In this document: one piece after another, positions 6,418 to 6,800 of the stretch
How the letters are laid out: each line of letters starts with the position of its first letter
Position numbering within the stretch: position 1 is the first letter of the stretch
NCBI GenBank assembly: GCA_900543525.1
Contig: UQRS01000095.1
Coordinates: 1 to 6,800 of the forward strand
Source: an uncultured Oscillospiraceae bacterium
GTDB lineage: Bacteria; Bacillota; Clostridia; Oscillospirales; Acutalibacteraceae
Reading direction: 5' to 3'
DNA: 6,800 bases
Notes under the pieces: generated by a model
What the model saw: only the letters and a program-made list of their open reading frames with translations
Told to the model about the DNA's origin: nothing
Database searches by the model: none
Program-made: the position numbers and the translations under genes

Positions 6418-6555
6418 TCAGTGCAGCACATTTTTCATTTTAACACCGCCCTCATCAGTCATCCGACCGCAAATATCAGGGTGCGCCTCCACCACGCGCC
6501 CCACTTCTTTCAAGACAAAGCCAGAGATGTAGAGGCCAAAAATCACGTAACCCTT
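6418..6555 (-). other. Coding-like stretch in the leader of the paralog pair
   Basis: A stop-free minus-strand frame of 45 codons follows a TGA at 6558-6556. It reads KGYVIFGLYISGFVLKEVGR, then VVEAHPDICGRMTDEGGVK and MKNVLH, ending at the TGA at 6420-6418. It overlaps the ATG of the broken paralog in the same frame. The composition looks protein-like: a hydrophobic stretch followed by a charged segment. It has no good start codon or ribosome binding site; the nearest candidate is a GTG at 6546. It may be a remnant of an older gene, or chance. I do not recognise the protein. Confidence 0.3.
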
Positions 6556-6656
6556 TCATCCATTTAAAGTATCCAGCGATACGACGCTTTTTGCATGCTT
6601 CAACAGCAGAAAATAAAAAAATAAATCAACAAATCGAAATCATAATTCACAATTGG

Positions 6657-6685
6657 ATTATAACACACACAATTTCAAAAAGCAA
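6657..6685 (-). promoter_or_regulatory. Promoter of the paralog pair
   Basis: On the minus strand TTGCTT (6685-6680), a 17-nt spacer and a perfect TATAAT (6662-6657), with TG one base upstream (extended -10). Transcription would start near 6650, leaving a leader of about 210 nt before the ATG at 6438. No other convincing promoter lies closer to either paralog. Confidence 0.75.
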
Positions 6686-6731
6686 CACTTACAAATATTC
6701 AATATTTTTATGCAATATGGTATTTAACGAT

Positions 6732-6771
6732 AATAAAAAAAGACCTGTCGGGAAACCGACAGGTCAGAAAA
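6732..6771 (-). terminator. Terminator of a minus-strand gene to the right of the window
   Basis: A perfect 10-bp stem: GACCTGTCGG (6742-6751) with CCGACAGGTC (6756-6765) around a 4-nt loop. On the minus strand it is followed by TTTTTTTATTA, a classic intrinsic terminator. On the plus strand A's follow instead, so it works in one direction only. It therefore ends a transcript from beyond base 6800 and insulates the paralog promoter from it. The AT-rich bases 6686-6731 show nothing else. Confidence 0.9.
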
Positions 6772-6800
6772 AACAAAAGATAAGCCGCACCCTAAAAACT

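Larger units (their letters stand above)
5213..6438 (-). pseudogene. Membrane-anchored paralog of the dockerin protein, broken by frameshift and in-frame TAG
   Basis: Read as one gene, this would give about 408 residues: signal peptide, the same uncharacterised domain as the downstream gene, an acidic linker and a C-terminal transmembrane anchor. Two lesions interrupt it. First, the expected ATG (6438-6436) is followed by five A's and runs MKNVLH to a TGA at 6420. One extra A would give MKKCAALILALIMMAG, a textbook signal peptide continuous with the rest; the paralog has six A's at the same place. Second, a TAG at 5497-5495 ends the long frame, yet the same frame continues for 93 codons through the anchor to a TGA at 5215-5213. 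The ribosome binding site before the ATG is a moderate GAGGG (6450-6454). Likely a decaying gene. Slippage at the A run, suppression of the TAG, or sequence errors could give the same picture. Confidence 0.75.

Noticed and set aside
6424..6459. Hammerhead-ribozyme-like CTGATGAG followed by GAAA on the minus strand
   Set aside because: The bases between the two core strings do not form stem II, and no cleavage-site partner is evident. The match is chance.

Overview
The window reads as chromosomal DNA from a fairly GC-rich clostridial Firmicute, most likely a Ruminococcaceae/Oscillospiraceae-type anaerobe. Three things suggest this: the infC-rpmI-rplT-(TrmH-family methyltransferase) gene order, near-consensus sigma-A promoters with strong AGGAGG ribosome binding sites, and a secreted protein ending in a type I dockerin. 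The species cannot be read from the sequence.

Layout. Positions 1-2157 hold a translation operon on the minus strand. A promoter with consensus -35 and -10 boxes at 2129-2157 starts a leader RNA of about 160 nt, which looks like an L20-type autoregulatory leader. Then come infC (IF3, apparently starting at an AUU codon), rpmI (L35), rplT (L20), an intrinsic terminator, and a TrmH/SpoU-family RNA methyltransferase that runs off the left edge just before its C-terminus. Divergently, a promoter at 2236-2264 and a GC-rich, foldable leader drive a 573-residue alpha-phosphoglucomutase/phosphomannomutase-family enzyme on the plus strand (2384-4105). A bidirectional terminator at 4136-4181 separates it from the converging genes on the right.

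Positions 4209-6438 hold a tandem pair of paralogous exported proteins on the minus strand. They share a domain of about 174 residues that I cannot assign to a named family, about two thirds identical between the copies and ending in an LGFP-like stretch. The downstream copy (4209-5132) is intact and ends in a dockerin. The upstream copy (5213-6438) instead carries an acidic linker and a C-terminal transmembrane anchor. Its reading frame is broken twice: one A is missing at codons 2-3, and a TAG sits in frame just before the anchor. The natural reading is a decaying gene. Slippage, readthrough or sequence error remain possible. The pair looks like one module displayed in two ways, on a cohesin scaffold and in the cell membrane.

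The right end (6439-6800) is AT-rich and holds the promoter of the paralog pair, a roughly 210-nt leader with a puzzling coding-like stretch, and the terminator of a further minus-strand gene outside the window.

The best candidates for something new are the paralog pair with exchanged C-termini and the broken copy. The infC leader and AUU start are good examples of known autoregulation. I see no CRISPR array, tRNA, rRNA, insertion sequence or defence system.
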